Source of the DNA: an uncultured Lachnospiraceae bacterium | GTDB lineage: Bacteria > Bacillota > Clostridia > Lachnospirales > Lachnospiraceae | DNA length: 64,000 nt | Assembly (NCBI GenBank): GCA_947177165.1 | Contig: CAMWTP010000019.1 | Span: forward strand, 22,910 to 86,909 | Direction of reading: 5' to 3' | Part shown: in pieces, positions 7,953 to 15,655 of the stretch | Position numbering within the stretch: the stretch's first letter is position 1 | How the letters are laid out: every line of letters starts with the position of its first letter | The notes under the pieces: generated by a model | Seen by the model: the letters and a program-made list of their open reading frames with translations, nothing else | What the model was told of the DNA's origin: nothing | Database searches by the model: none | Made by a program: the position numbers and the translations under genes

Positions 7953-8258
7953 ATGTCTGTAATTAAAATCAGTAAAGAAAATTTTGCAAGTGAAGTGATG
8001 AATTCCGATAAACCCGTACTCCTTGATTTCTATGCAGATTGGTGCGGTCCCTGCCGTATGGTAGGTCCGATTGTATCGGAAATCGCAAATGAGCGGAGCG
8101 ATGTCAAAGTCGGAAAAATCAATGTTGACGAACAGCCGGAGCTTGCAGCACGGTTTCAGGTAATGAGTATTCCGATGCTTGCTGTAATCAAAAACGGAAA
8201 GCTTACCGATCAGGTTGTGGGGTATAGACCAAAAGGGCAGATTGAAGCGATGCTGTAA
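7953..8258 (+). CDS. trxA: Thioredoxin
   Basis: A 101-residue single-domain thioredoxin with the WCGPC active site (residues 30-34), the buried Asp (D25) and the cis-Pro segment SIPML. There is no signal peptide, so it is cytoplasmic. It reduces protein disulfides and is presumably reduced by the ferredoxin-thioredoxin-reductase-like protein encoded 0.9 kb upstream, since no NADPH-thioredoxin reductase gene lies nearby. A good AAGGAGG precedes the ATG. A TATAAT at 7915-7920 may give it its own promoter in the 81-base gap. The regulator gene beyond is convergent. Confidence 0.9.
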   Translation: MSVIKISKENFASEVMNSDKPVLLDFYADWCGPCRMVGPIVSEIANERSDVKVGKINVDEQPELAARFQVMSIPMLAVIKNGKLTDQVVGYRPKGQIEAML

Positions 8259-8323
8259 GCAGCTGCCGTGGAAAGTTGTCACCCCGAAATCCGCAGTGGT
8301 AGCTGGCGGCGGTTTTATCTAGA

Positions 8324-8360
8324 AAAGCGTTGAGAACCTCTTTTGGAAACTCAGCGCTTT
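8324..8360. terminator. Bidirectional terminator between trxA and the Crp/Fnr-type gene
   Basis: The 11-bp stem AAAGCGTTGAG (8324-8334) / CTCAGCGCTTT (8350-8360), with one G-T pair, has T-rich flanks on both strands. It lies between two convergent genes. Confidence 0.75.
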
Positions 8361-8363
8361 GCT

Positions 8364-9023
8364 TTATCGATCGATTATCTTTTCAAGTCCTTTTTTGTCT
8401 ATAATCTCAATCGTTCCACGGGAAAGTGAAATGAGTCCTTCGTTTACAAAATACTTCAGCATTCGGGTTACCACCTCACGCGGGCTGCCCAGGTGGCTGC
8501 CGATTGTTTCATGGGTAATTTTAAGAATGCTGGAGCCTTCTATATTTGATTCACTCAAAAGAAAATCTGCAAGCCTTTTATCAAAGCTTTTCCACATTAC
8601 CTGGTTTATCAGCCACATTACGTCTGAAAAGCGGTCTGCCATAACCTCGTTGGTGTAATTGGCAAGCGGTGCGGAAACTTCCATAATATTTTTGTAAATT
8701 TCTGAAGGGATAACCAAAACCTCGGTGTCCTTTTCCGCTGTGATGGCTATATCGAACTGTATGCTGTTCATGATACAGGAGGCGGAGAAAAGACAGATAT
8801 CACGCTCAAAAAGACGGTACATCGTAATCTCTCTGCCGTCGTCGGATATGGTAAAGGCACGAAGCTGCCCGGACAGCACAAGGATAAGTCCCATGCAATC
8901 CTGCGAGCCGTTATGCAGAAGTTCATTTTTGTTGAATTTGCGAACATAAGCCGAATTAGTCAGTGTGTCCTGCTGTGATTTTGTCAGTTTATCAAATGCG
9001 GGTAAGTATGTTAAATAATTCAT
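8364..9023 (-). CDS. Crp/Fnr-family transcriptional regulator
   Basis: A 219-residue protein with an N-terminal cyclic-nucleotide-binding-type jelly roll (about 20-120) and a C-terminal winged helix (about 150-215). The recognition helix region reads SHLGSPREVVTRML, the usual Crp/Fnr HTH pattern. It lacks the N-terminal cysteine cluster of true Fnr, so any redox sensing would have to use other cysteines such as those near residues 77 and 84. AGGAGG precedes the ATG by eight bases. It is convergent with the redox cassette and is the likely candidate to read the dyad at 6720-6732. Confidence 0.85.
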   Translation of the reverse strand: MNYLTYLPAFDKLTKSQQDTLTNSAYVRKFNKNELLHNGSQDCMGLILVLSGQLRAFTISDDGREITMYRLFERDICLFSASCIMNSIQFDIAITAEKDTEVLVIPSEIYKNIMEVSAPLANYTNEVMADRFSDVMWLINQVMWKSFDKRLADFLLSESNIEGSSILKITHETIGSHLGSPREVVTRMLKYFVNEGLISLSRGTIEIIDKKGLEKIIDR

Positions 9024-9049
9024 AAGCGGAGCCTCCTGTTTCGCATTTT

Positions 9050-9078
9050 AATATAATCTGTTTTCGGTCATCTGTCAA
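9050..9078 (-). promoter_or_regulatory. Promoter of the Crp/Fnr-family gene
   Basis: On the minus strand TTGACA (9078-9073) and TATATT (9055-9050) are 17 bases apart, close to the sigma-A consensus and about 27 bases before the start codon. Confidence 0.75.
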
Positions 9079-9179
9079 GCTTGTGGGCGAACTGCCGTTA
9101 AAAATGAAGGCGGCAATCTTAAAATGTGTGACAACAAAGAAGAATATTGATCACTATTCGCTCTGACGAATACATTATC

Positions 9180-9312
9180 CCGAAGTTGTTTTCCGCCTTT
9201 TACCTGTTTGAAAAACGGGATTTTGGTGAGTAGTTATGAGTTAATCTCTGTTATGTCGCGATAGGGTATAAGTGAATAATTATTCGCAAAAGGCAGCTTT
9301 AACGAATAGTTG
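9180..9312 (+). repeat. ~130-bp repeat, copy B
   Basis: This is the partner of 5879-6008 in direct orientation, with the same ordered blocks. A small inverted repeat TATTCG/CGAATA lies just before it (9155-9172). Together the copies flank 3.2 kb holding the RNA loci and the redox genes. Most of the 370-base gap between the flanking minus-strand genes is this repeat. Confidence 0.7.
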
Positions 9313-9347
9313 AATATATATGCCAGATATAACAATTGTTCGCTTTG

Positions 9348-9396
9348 AAAATCAGAATCACCGCTAAACTGTCAGTTTTGTGGTAATTCTGATTTT
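9348..9396. terminator. Strong intrinsic terminator
   Basis: A 15-bp stem with one mismatch, AAAATCAGAATCACC (9348-9362) against GGTAATTCTGATTTT (9382-9396), runs into seven T residues on the plus strand. It abuts the stop codon of the minus-strand gene at 9398 and can serve both strands. Confidence 0.85.
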
Positions 9397-9397
9397 T

Positions 9398-11095
9398 TTA
9401 TCCGGATATTACCTTACAGTGCCTTTTATAGCATGCGATCCCATATTTGCGGATAGTTGTCATGCCGTCATCAATTAATTTTTCCGCATAATTTCTGTCA
9501 TTAATCTGTTTCAATGCCTCATGACATCCAGTATCAAATGCTGCCTTTTCTGCATATTTTAATTCGATAATAATGCCTATTCCTTTATCTTCAATTTCTA
9601 TGCTGATGTCGCTGTAGCCATCCCCTGACTCCGCATTTGACTGGACATCCCATCCATCCATATTTCCAAAAAGACCAAGTAATATCCCGTGGTAAAAATT
9701 CTCTTTCATTTCCTTCCTGGCATTTGTATCACGGATGCTGATTGTCTTTTTCAGATAGGCATTGAACCCCTCTTCGATGGCCACCGTGTCATTTTCCTGG
9801 AATGCCATGCAAAAACTTTCCAGCTTTTCCATGTTCTTTACTGTTTCCTGATTAAACCACTCACGGATCTGCTGGACAAAAATCCACTGTATTTCCCTGT
9901 TTGGGATGACAAGATCTGTCAAATCCCCAGCCTGTGTGCTGCATTGTGTCAGATACCCTGTTGTGAACAGGATGCTCCACAGGTTTTCCGGTTCGGAATC
10001 CAGATCCCTGTAGGTCAGTTCCTGACGAATCATCTTTCGGATACTGTTTCCATTGATCAATTGTTCTATTTCATTTCTAGCTGCTGTTTTCGCTTTACTC
10101 AAAAATTTTTTTATGATATCATTGCTGCTTGTATTCACCCAGTAATTCTGTGGCTCTTTCACACTTCCGTCGCGCAGGTCGCCGCAATAATTGATCACAT
10201 CCCACGGACAGTATATTCCCAGATTTCCAAACAGATAGCCGTCATACCATTCCCTTACGGCATCATACTGGCTGAAAAGTCCATAATACTCCAGCATCTG
10301 CCTTACTTCTGTATCCGTAAAACCAAAATATTCCTTATAACGCACATCTTTTATGGTGTATACTTTAAAATTGTTCAGTCCGGTAAAGATACTCTCCTTT
10401 GATATCCTAAGACACCCTGTCAACACTGCAAACTCCAGACTGTCATTTGTTTTAAATACAGCACCAAATAAAGTCCTGACCAGTCTGACCATGTCATCGT
10501 AATATCCAGATCTGTAAGCATAATCAATAGGCACATCGTATTCGTCAATAAGCAGAATTGTTTTCTGCCCATAATGTTTCTGGAGAAAGCGTGACAACAA
10601 CAGAAGACTGTTTTTCAACAGGCTGTCCTTCATTGTAAAAACGCCGTCACTGCCTACATGAATCATTGCATTATACTGCCGGCGCTCTGTTTCGGACAGG
10701 CAGCCACTCTCTGAAAGGAAGGGAAACCGTAGTGCCTCCTGTCCAATAATACTGCAGAGCATCTCTTTGGCACTGGAAAAAGAATCACTGGCAGCGTTTT
10801 TCAGGCTGATGGAAATAACCGGAAATTTTCCCATATATTTGTCACAGAGTTCCTTTTCCCCTGAAATTTCCAGCCCGTCAAACAAGACATTATCGCTGCC
10901 GGTGTCAAAAAAGTGCTTCAGCATACTCATGTTCAAGGTCTTTCCGAAGCGTCTCGGACGTGTGAACAGGTTTACAAGAGCCATATTTTCCAGAAGATCC
11001 CTAATCATTCTCGTTTTATCCACATAATAAAATCCATCCCTTTGAATCCGTTCAAAATCTTCAATTCCCATGGGAAGTTTCCACTTCTTTTCCAT
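9398..11095 (-). CDS. AAA-ATPase-like / PD-(D/E)XK nuclease family protein (DUF1703 type)
   Basis: 565 residues. The N-terminal AAA-ATPase-like domain opens with the family's FYYVDKT motif. The P-loop equivalent TRPRRFGKT is at 45-53 and Walker B ILLIDEYD at about 180-187. The C-terminal PD-(D/E)XK domain ends with ISIEIEDKG...IIIELKYA near 505-525. The family is abundant in gut Clostridia and Bacteroidetes and its biological role is not settled. Just upstream lies a 32-bp copy of the 3' end of a flavoprotein gene (11118-11149), evidence of local recombination. A second full homologue lies at 15656 and a fragment at 12640. Confidence 0.85.
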   Translation of the reverse strand: MEKKWKLPMGIEDFERIQRDGFYYVDKTRMIRDLLENMALVNLFTRPRRFGKTLNMSMLKHFFDTGSDNVLFDGLEISGEKELCDKYMGKFPVISISLKNAASDSFSSAKEMLCSIIGQEALRFPFLSESGCLSETERRQYNAMIHVGSDGVFTMKDSLLKNSLLLLSRFLQKHYGQKTILLIDEYDVPIDYAYRSGYYDDMVRLVRTLFGAVFKTNDSLEFAVLTGCLRISKESIFTGLNNFKVYTIKDVRYKEYFGFTDTEVRQMLEYYGLFSQYDAVREWYDGYLFGNLGIYCPWDVINYCGDLRDGSVKEPQNYWVNTSSNDIIKKFLSKAKTAARNEIEQLINGNSIRKMIRQELTYRDLDSEPENLWSILFTTGYLTQCSTQAGDLTDLVIPNREIQWIFVQQIREWFNQETVKNMEKLESFCMAFQENDTVAIEEGFNAYLKKTISIRDTNARKEMKENFYHGILLGLFGNMDGWDVQSNAESGDGYSDISIEIEDKGIGIIIELKYAEKAAFDTGCHEALKQINDRNYAEKLIDDGMTTIRKYGIACYKRHCKVISG

Positions 11096-11431
11096 ACGAT
11101 TCCTCTTTCCATAATCTTTATATTACATGATGAAATGCGTCCATACATGCTCTTTATTTTTTGATATGTGTGGCAAAACAATAAACCCAGAATTCCATAT
11201 AAAATACAAAAAATCAAAAATGGACTTCAGGTCCAAAATTAGATTTTGGTATTTTGGGACTCATCAAACCATAATTGAACAAAATTTTTGATTTCAGGAA
11301 ACCCGTAATAGAGATACTTTGACATGGAAAGTGGTCGATAATGTGTCACTTTTACGCACATTTCTTTAACCCATTTGCATCTGCCATGTATGTCCCGCTT
11401 TTTCATCATTTTTCAAACACGCTCTGGCATC
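11096..11431. other. Gene-free gap with a flavoprotein 3' remnant
   Basis: Bases 11118-11149 are identical to the end of the flavoprotein gene at 11975-12006, and on the minus strand encode EHVWTHFIM and a stop. A short TGGAC/GTCCA dyad follows near 11220-11235. I see nothing else. Confidence 0.6.
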
Positions 11432-11854
11432 TTAGTCAGCTATTTTGTCATAAGGCCAGTCAATGATCCCGCCAAAATCCCTGACGTCTGTATATCCAAG
11501 ATCTGTAAGTGTTTGTGCGGCTATTGCACTTCTTCTGCCGCTGCGGCAGTATACCAATATTGTCTGCTGCTTATCCGGGAGTTCGGTTTCTGCCCTTTCT
11601 CCGATTTCTCCGTAGGGAATGAGCAGGGCGCCTTCTATATGCCCGCCGGCATATTCATCTGCCTCCCTTACGTCAACAAGCACGAAATCATCGGTGCTGT
11701 CCATTACTTCCTTTGCTTCTTCTGCTGATATTTTCATATATGCATTTTCCGTTTCCTGATTATTACTGCCGGAGATGTTGGTATGGCAGCCATTGATACA
11801 TAATGTAACCATAACTGCCAATATTATCACTGTCTTTAATTTTTTATATCCCAT
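11432..11854 (-). CDS. Rhodanese-like lipoprotein
   Basis: A 140-residue protein: an N-terminal signal peptide with lipobox ending at C23 (LCINGC), a short linker, and a single rhodanese domain with active-site loop CRSGRRS (C103). It should be anchored outside the cytoplasmic membrane and handle sulfane sulfur or a related oxyanion/thiol chemistry; the substrate is unknown. ATG 11854 is chosen over the in-frame TTG 11857; AAGGAA lies eight bases upstream. A 30-codon hydrophobic ORF ends only twelve bases upstream, so the two are probably co-transcribed, beyond a flavoprotein gene in the same direction. Confidence 0.85.
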   Translation of the reverse strand: MGYKKLKTVIILAVMVTLCINGCHTNISGSNNQETENAYMKISAEEAKEVMDSTDDFVLVDVREADEYAGGHIEGALLIPYGEIGERAETELPDKQQTILVYCRSGRRSAIAAQTLTDLGYTDVRDFGGIIDWPYDKIAD

Positions 11855-11866
11855 CAAAATATTCCT

Positions 11867-11959
11867 TCAGTCGGTTTTTTTGATAATCTGGTGTCCTGTT
11901 ATGATACACATAATACAGCTGACAAGCAGCAGACAGGACCAGAATTTGTGGCCGTTCAT
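11867..11959 (-). CDS. 30-residue single-helix membrane peptide
   Basis: A small ORF reads MNGHKFWS, then a hydrophobic cysteine-containing segment, then HQIIKKTD and TGA. AGGAGG sits about ten bases before the ATG. It ends twelve bases before the rhodanese lipoprotein start and begins just after the flavoprotein gene. The hydrophobic core (about residues 9-22) would form one membrane helix. No family is recognised. Support is the ribosome-binding site, the operon position and the membrane-helix profile. Confidence 0.6.
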   Translation of the reverse strand: MNGHKFWSCLLLVSCIMCIITGHQIIKKTD

Positions 11960-11979
11960 GTCATCCGTCCCTCCTTATA

Positions 11980-12597
11980 TTACATGATGAAATGCGTCCA
12001 TACATGTTCTTCGGTTTCCGGCAGGCCGATCTGTTCCCTGCCCAGCGCGATACACTTCATCAAAAACGACATATTCCTTGCAAGCACGCGCATTGTCTGT
12101 TTCCCTTCCTCATCCATGCCTGCCTGTCCCGGCTCCCTCCCGTGGATGCTGTTCCAATACTGGCTGGAAGCAACTGGCATGTTGGAGATCGTAAAATATT
12201 TATTGAGCTCGTCAAATGTTGCCGAGCAGCCGCCCCTTCTTGCACAGACGACGCTTGCCCCTACTTTCATGGTCTTGTCAAAATGCGTGCTGTAAAACAG
12301 ACGGTCCAGCACGGCGATCAGGGTTGCATTTGCAGAAGCATAATAAACCGGGCTTGCAACGACAAGGCCGTCCGCTTCCTCAAATTTCGGGGCGATCTCA
12401 TTCACAACATCATTAAAAACGCATTTTCCCGTCCCGGCGCACTGGCCACACGCGATACAGCCCCTTACATCTTTGTTTCCAACCTGCATGATGTCTGTTT
12501 CCACACCCTCGGCATGAAATGTATTTGCCATTTCCTCAATCGCAATGGATGTATTTCCGTTCACCCGCGGGCTTCCATTAATGATCAAAACTTTCAT
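11980..12597 (-). CDS. NAD(P)H-dependent FMN reductase / iron-sulfur flavoprotein family
   Basis: A 205-residue flavodoxin-fold protein. The FMN phosphate loop is NGSPRVNGNT near the N-terminus, then CIACGQCAGTGKC, the cysteine motif of the iron-sulfur flavoprotein branch, then ASPVYYASANA for flavin binding. It probably transfers electrons between FMN and an Fe-S cluster or quinone/metal acceptors; the partner is unknown. ATG 12597 starts the conserved MKVLIINGS; a longer in-frame start exists but would run into the DUF1703 fragment upstream. The last 32 bases recur at 11118-11149. It heads a small unit with the membrane peptide and rhodanese lipoprotein. Confidence 0.85.
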   Translation of the reverse strand: MKVLIINGSPRVNGNTSIAIEEMANTFHAEGVETDIMQVGNKDVRGCIACGQCAGTGKCVFNDVVNEIAPKFEEADGLVVASPVYYASANATLIAVLDRLFYSTHFDKTMKVGASVVCARRGGCSATFDELNKYFTISNMPVASSQYWNSIHGREPGQAGMDEEGKQTMRVLARNMSFLMKCIALGREQIGLPETEEHVWTHFIM

Positions 12598-12639
12598 TTT
12601 CTTTTTAATCCTCCATTCCTGCCTGAACCGCAAATTATT

Positions 12640-12809
12640 AACATTTTACCAAACCGCCCCGGACGTGTGAACAGGGTTACATAGGACCTGTTTTCCAGCA
12701 GTTCCCTGATCAGGCCTGTCTTGTCGACATAGTAAAAACTCTCTTTACGGATATCTTCAAAATTCCCGCTCCCCGTGATCCTCATGGAAAGCGTTGCTTT
12801 TCCTGCCAT
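12640..12809 (-). pseudogene. 5' fragment of a DUF1703-type gene
   Basis: Starting at ATG 12809 behind GGGGGATGAC, the translation carries the family hallmarks FYYVDKTGLIREL and VTLFTRPGRFGK and then leaves homology exactly after the P-loop, running into the leader of the flavoprotein gene. Only about 55 codons of a ~570-codon gene remain. The frame stays open to 12594, overlapping the next start, so a chimeric peptide is possible but unlikely to function. Confidence 0.8.
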
Positions 12810-13208
12810 GTCATCCCCCTTCCTGTCTGCATTTCTTTCTGTTCAATTCATCCAGACCCGCATTTATCTCCTTAATTTTATTCTAGTGGCATATTCGTGA
12901 CTTGTCAACATAATGCAATTCATACCCACGCCAGTTTTTATCAGTTTATAAGTTTTTAAGGTGTGAATAATAGATTTTGCACACAAATTGTTTAAAGGAA
13001 AAAGCTAAAGCCTTTAGCATTTTGGCGCATGATTCCCACTACTTTGATGTGGGGGTGAAAAATAACTTGTCAACATACTTCAATCGGAATGAAATACCAT
13101 ATCGCAATAGCAAAATATGCCCGGTTATGGTAAGATTAATATAGATAAAAAAAGGGAATGATAATGCAGAAGATTCATTGAAGAAATTGTCAGGGGAGGC
13201 TAAAAAAC
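12810..13208. other. Intergenic region before the polymerase operon
   Basis: No gene is supported. It contains GCTAAAG/CTTTAGC (13004-13018) with almost no loop and a CCCAC/GTGGG hairpin (13035-13053). I see no LexA-type box that I trust. Confidence 0.4.
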
Positions 13209-14741
13209 ATGGAAAACAATCGTAGCTATATCGCAATCGACCTGAAATCTTTTTACGCCTCCGTTGAGTGTGTCGAGAGGCAGCTTGACCCGATGGACAC
13301 AAACCTCGTGGTCGCGGATGCGTCAAGGACGGAAAAAACCATCTGCCTTGCGGTATCGCCATCTTTAAAGTCATTCGGCATATCAGGCCGAGCAAGGCTG
13401 TTTGAAGTGGTGCAGAAAGTCAGGGAAGTAAACACCCTGCGCAAAAGCAACGCCCCCGGCCATCAGTTTCTGGGGGAATCTTATCATACCGGGGAGCTGC
13501 AGGAGCATCCCGAATTTTCACTGTCCTATATCATTGCACCGCCCCGCATGGCATACTATATGGAATACAGCACCAAAATCTATGAGATCTACCTCAGGTA
13601 CATTGCGCCCGAGGATATCCATGTCTATTCCATTGACGAGGTATTCATGGACGTGACCGCGTATCTGAAAACATATTCCCTCTCTGCAAAAGAACTTGCC
13701 GCAAAGATCATACAGGATGTCCTCGCCCAGACGGGTATCACCGCCACTGCCGGCATAGGGACAAACCTGTATTTATGCAAGATTGCGATGGACATTGTGG
13801 CAAAACATGTCGAGCCTGATAAAAACGGAGTCCGTATTGCAGAACTGGATGAAATGAAATACAGGGAACTTTTATGGGATCATCGGCCAATTACGGACTT
13901 TTGGAGAGTTGGGCGCGGATATGCAAAAAAGCTTGCAGAACATGGGATGTTCACGATGGGTGATGTGGCAAGATGTTCTATTGGAAATGACCAGAATTAT
14001 TATAATGAAGACCTGCTCTACAGGCTGTTTGGCGTCAATGCGGAGCTTCTGATCGACCACGCATGGGGCTGGGAACCCACAACCATTGACCTTATCAAAC
14101 AGTACAAACCTGAGACCAACAGCCTGTGCTCCGGCCAGGTACTGCAATGCCCTTATGCTACCGGAAAAGCAAAACTTGTTGTTAAAGAAATGACGGACCT
14201 GCTCGTGTTGGATTTGGTAGAAAAGCATCTGGTTACGGACCAGCTGGTGCTTACCATCGGCTATGACATTGAAAACCTGTCCAATCCGGAAACAGCCGAT
14301 AAATACAAAGGCGAAGTCACCACAGACCGTTACGGGCGGAAAGTCCCCAAACATGCGCATGGGACTACGAATCTACATGGGCCATCTTCCTCAACAAAAC
14401 TGATCATGGATGCAGTCATGGCACTTTATGACCGCATTGTTGACAAAAACCTGCTGGTACGGCGGATTACCGTGGCCGCAAACCATCTGATTGATGACTC
14501 TGCTGTCCGTGCAGACAGACAGGGGGAATTTGTCCAGATGGATCTGTTCACCGATTATGAGGCGCTGGAAAAGCAGAAACAGGAAGAGGAGGCAAAGCTG
14601 AAAAAAGAACGCGCCCTGCAGGAAGCCGTTTTATCCGTAAAAAAGAAGTTTGGGAAAAATGCCATTTTAAAGGGCATGAACCTGGAGGAAGGCGCAACAG
14701 GCACACAGAGAAATAACCAGATCGGAGGGCACCGGGCATAA
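13209..14741 (+). CDS. Y-family DNA polymerase (UmuC/ImpB/MucB type)
   Basis: 510 residues. The palm motifs are clear: IDLKSFYASVEC with catalytic D11 and YSIDEVFMDV with D143/E144. A thumb helix-hairpin-helix segment and a little-finger domain follow, and a coiled lysine/glutamate-rich tail lies near 445-480. It should be an error-prone translesion polymerase. It is longer than DinB and closer to the UmuC-like group often carried on mobile elements. A GGGGAGG lies just upstream of the ATG. Its stop overlaps the start of the YolD-like gene (TAATG), so the two are coupled. A decayed fragment of a homologue lies at 58085-58185. Confidence 0.9.
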   Translation: MENNRSYIAIDLKSFYASVECVERQLDPMDTNLVVADASRTEKTICLAVSPSLKSFGISGRARLFEVVQKVREVNTLRKSNAPGHQFLGESYHTGELQEHPEFSLSYIIAPPRMAYYMEYSTKIYEIYLRYIAPEDIHVYSIDEVFMDVTAYLKTYSLSAKELAAKIIQDVLAQTGITATAGIGTNLYLCKIAMDIVAKHVEPDKNGVRIAELDEMKYRELLWDHRPITDFWRVGRGYAKKLAEHGMFTMGDVARCSIGNDQNYYNEDLLYRLFGVNAELLIDHAWGWEPTTIDLIKQYKPETNSLCSGQVLQCPYATGKAKLVVKEMTDLLVLDLVEKHLVTDQLVLTIGYDIENLSNPETADKYKGEVTTDRYGRKVPKHAHGTTNLHGPSSSTKLIMDAVMALYDRIVDKNLLVRRITVAANHLIDDSAVRADRQGEFVQMDLFTDYEALEKQKQEEEAKLKKERALQEAVLSVKKKFGKNAILKGMNLEEGATGTQRNNQIGGHRA

Positions 14742-15163
14742 TGGGAAAATATGATGATATTATTAACCTGCCGCACCATGAATCGGCAAGGCATCCAAAA
14801 ATGCCGGCACTGGACAGGGCGGCCCAGTTTCTCCCCTTTGCCGCGCTGACCGGACATGATGCGGCTGTCAGGGAAACGGCACGGCTGACAGAAGACAGGA
14901 TGGAACTGGACGAAATCAGAAAAGAAGAACTGGATGTACATCTACAACTGCTCAGGGAACAGCTTGTACAAAAGCCGCAGGTGAGCATCACTTATTTTGT
15001 CTCTGATGTGAGAAAAGACGGGGGTGCCTATTTTACCATAACAGGAACCATACGGAAAATAGAGGAAACCCGGCGCCAGGTCATTATGGAAAACGGCACT
15101 GTTATTCCAATAGATGATATTTATGGGATTGAAAGCACGATTCTGGATGATGCGGGCTCTTAA
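14741..15163 (+). CDS. YolD-like protein
   Basis: A 140-residue protein with the YolD-like pattern: an N-terminal RAAQFLPFAALTGHD segment and a C-terminal small beta barrel (ITGTIRKIE, DIYGI). YolD-like proteins commonly accompany UmuC-type polymerases in Firmicutes and have been proposed to act as their accessory subunits. Coupling to the polymerase by a one-base TAATG overlap agrees with that. The end overlaps the convergent small gene by four bases. Confidence 0.85.
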   Translation: MGKYDDIINLPHHESARHPKMPALDRAAQFLPFAALTGHDAAVRETARLTEDRMELDEIRKEELDVHLQLLREQLVQKPQVSITYFVSDVRKDGGAYFTITGTIRKIEETRRQVIMENGTVIPIDDIYGIESTILDDAGS

Positions 15164-15435
15164 CAGCCAATGCCCGCCATACGCCACTCGTGGGCGTAAT
15201 AGTTATAGCGCAGGTGGAATGTCCGCTGTGTGCCGTAAAGGGATGCCGTACAGATAAAGTTTGCCCCAAGCGACCCCCGCTCCTGGTCTGTTGAAAGAAC
15301 CCTGTCAATATTGATCGTGACGAGCTCCCCACTCCTGTCACGGAAACGGAACCGCATCGGGGTGATTTTTCCATTGGTATCAGTACATGAAATCATCTGC
15401 ACCGGGGTATCGATGCACAGGATCGTTTCCATCAT
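15160..15435 (-). CDS. Conserved small protein convergent with the polymerase operon
   Basis: A 91-residue protein starting METILCIDTPVQMISC. It is rich in basic and aromatic residues, predicted mostly beta, with no cofactor motif that I recognise. GGAGGG lies 4-7 bases before tandem ATGs at 15435 and 15432. It overlaps the YolD-like gene end by four bases. The strong ribosome-binding site and clean codon pattern make it a likely real gene. Function unknown; a link to the polymerase pair is only positional. Confidence 0.65.
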   Translation of the reverse strand: MMETILCIDTPVQMISCTDTNGKITPMRFRFRDRSGELVTINIDRVLSTDQERGSLGANFICTASLYGTQRTFHLRYNYYAHEWRMAGIGC

Positions 15436-15655
15436 TGCTCCCTCCACCTGTCAAAAATACGAAATTTTAATATATTATTGCAGGTTTTACGGAAAATATT
15501 ACTTAGGCGGTTATAAATCGCATCAATTTCTTAGAAAAATTCTGATAAATATAGCAAATTAGCAAAGCTGTGAATGTGATTTTTAATAGCCGCAGTAATA
15601 TAACATCATGAAACGGAGCATTTTTGCCGTTGACCAGGATGCGGTTATTTGAATA

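Noticed and set aside
13004..13053. Terminator or riboswitch before the polymerase operon
   Set aside because: The first stem has almost no loop and the second is only five base pairs with no U-run; not enough for a call.
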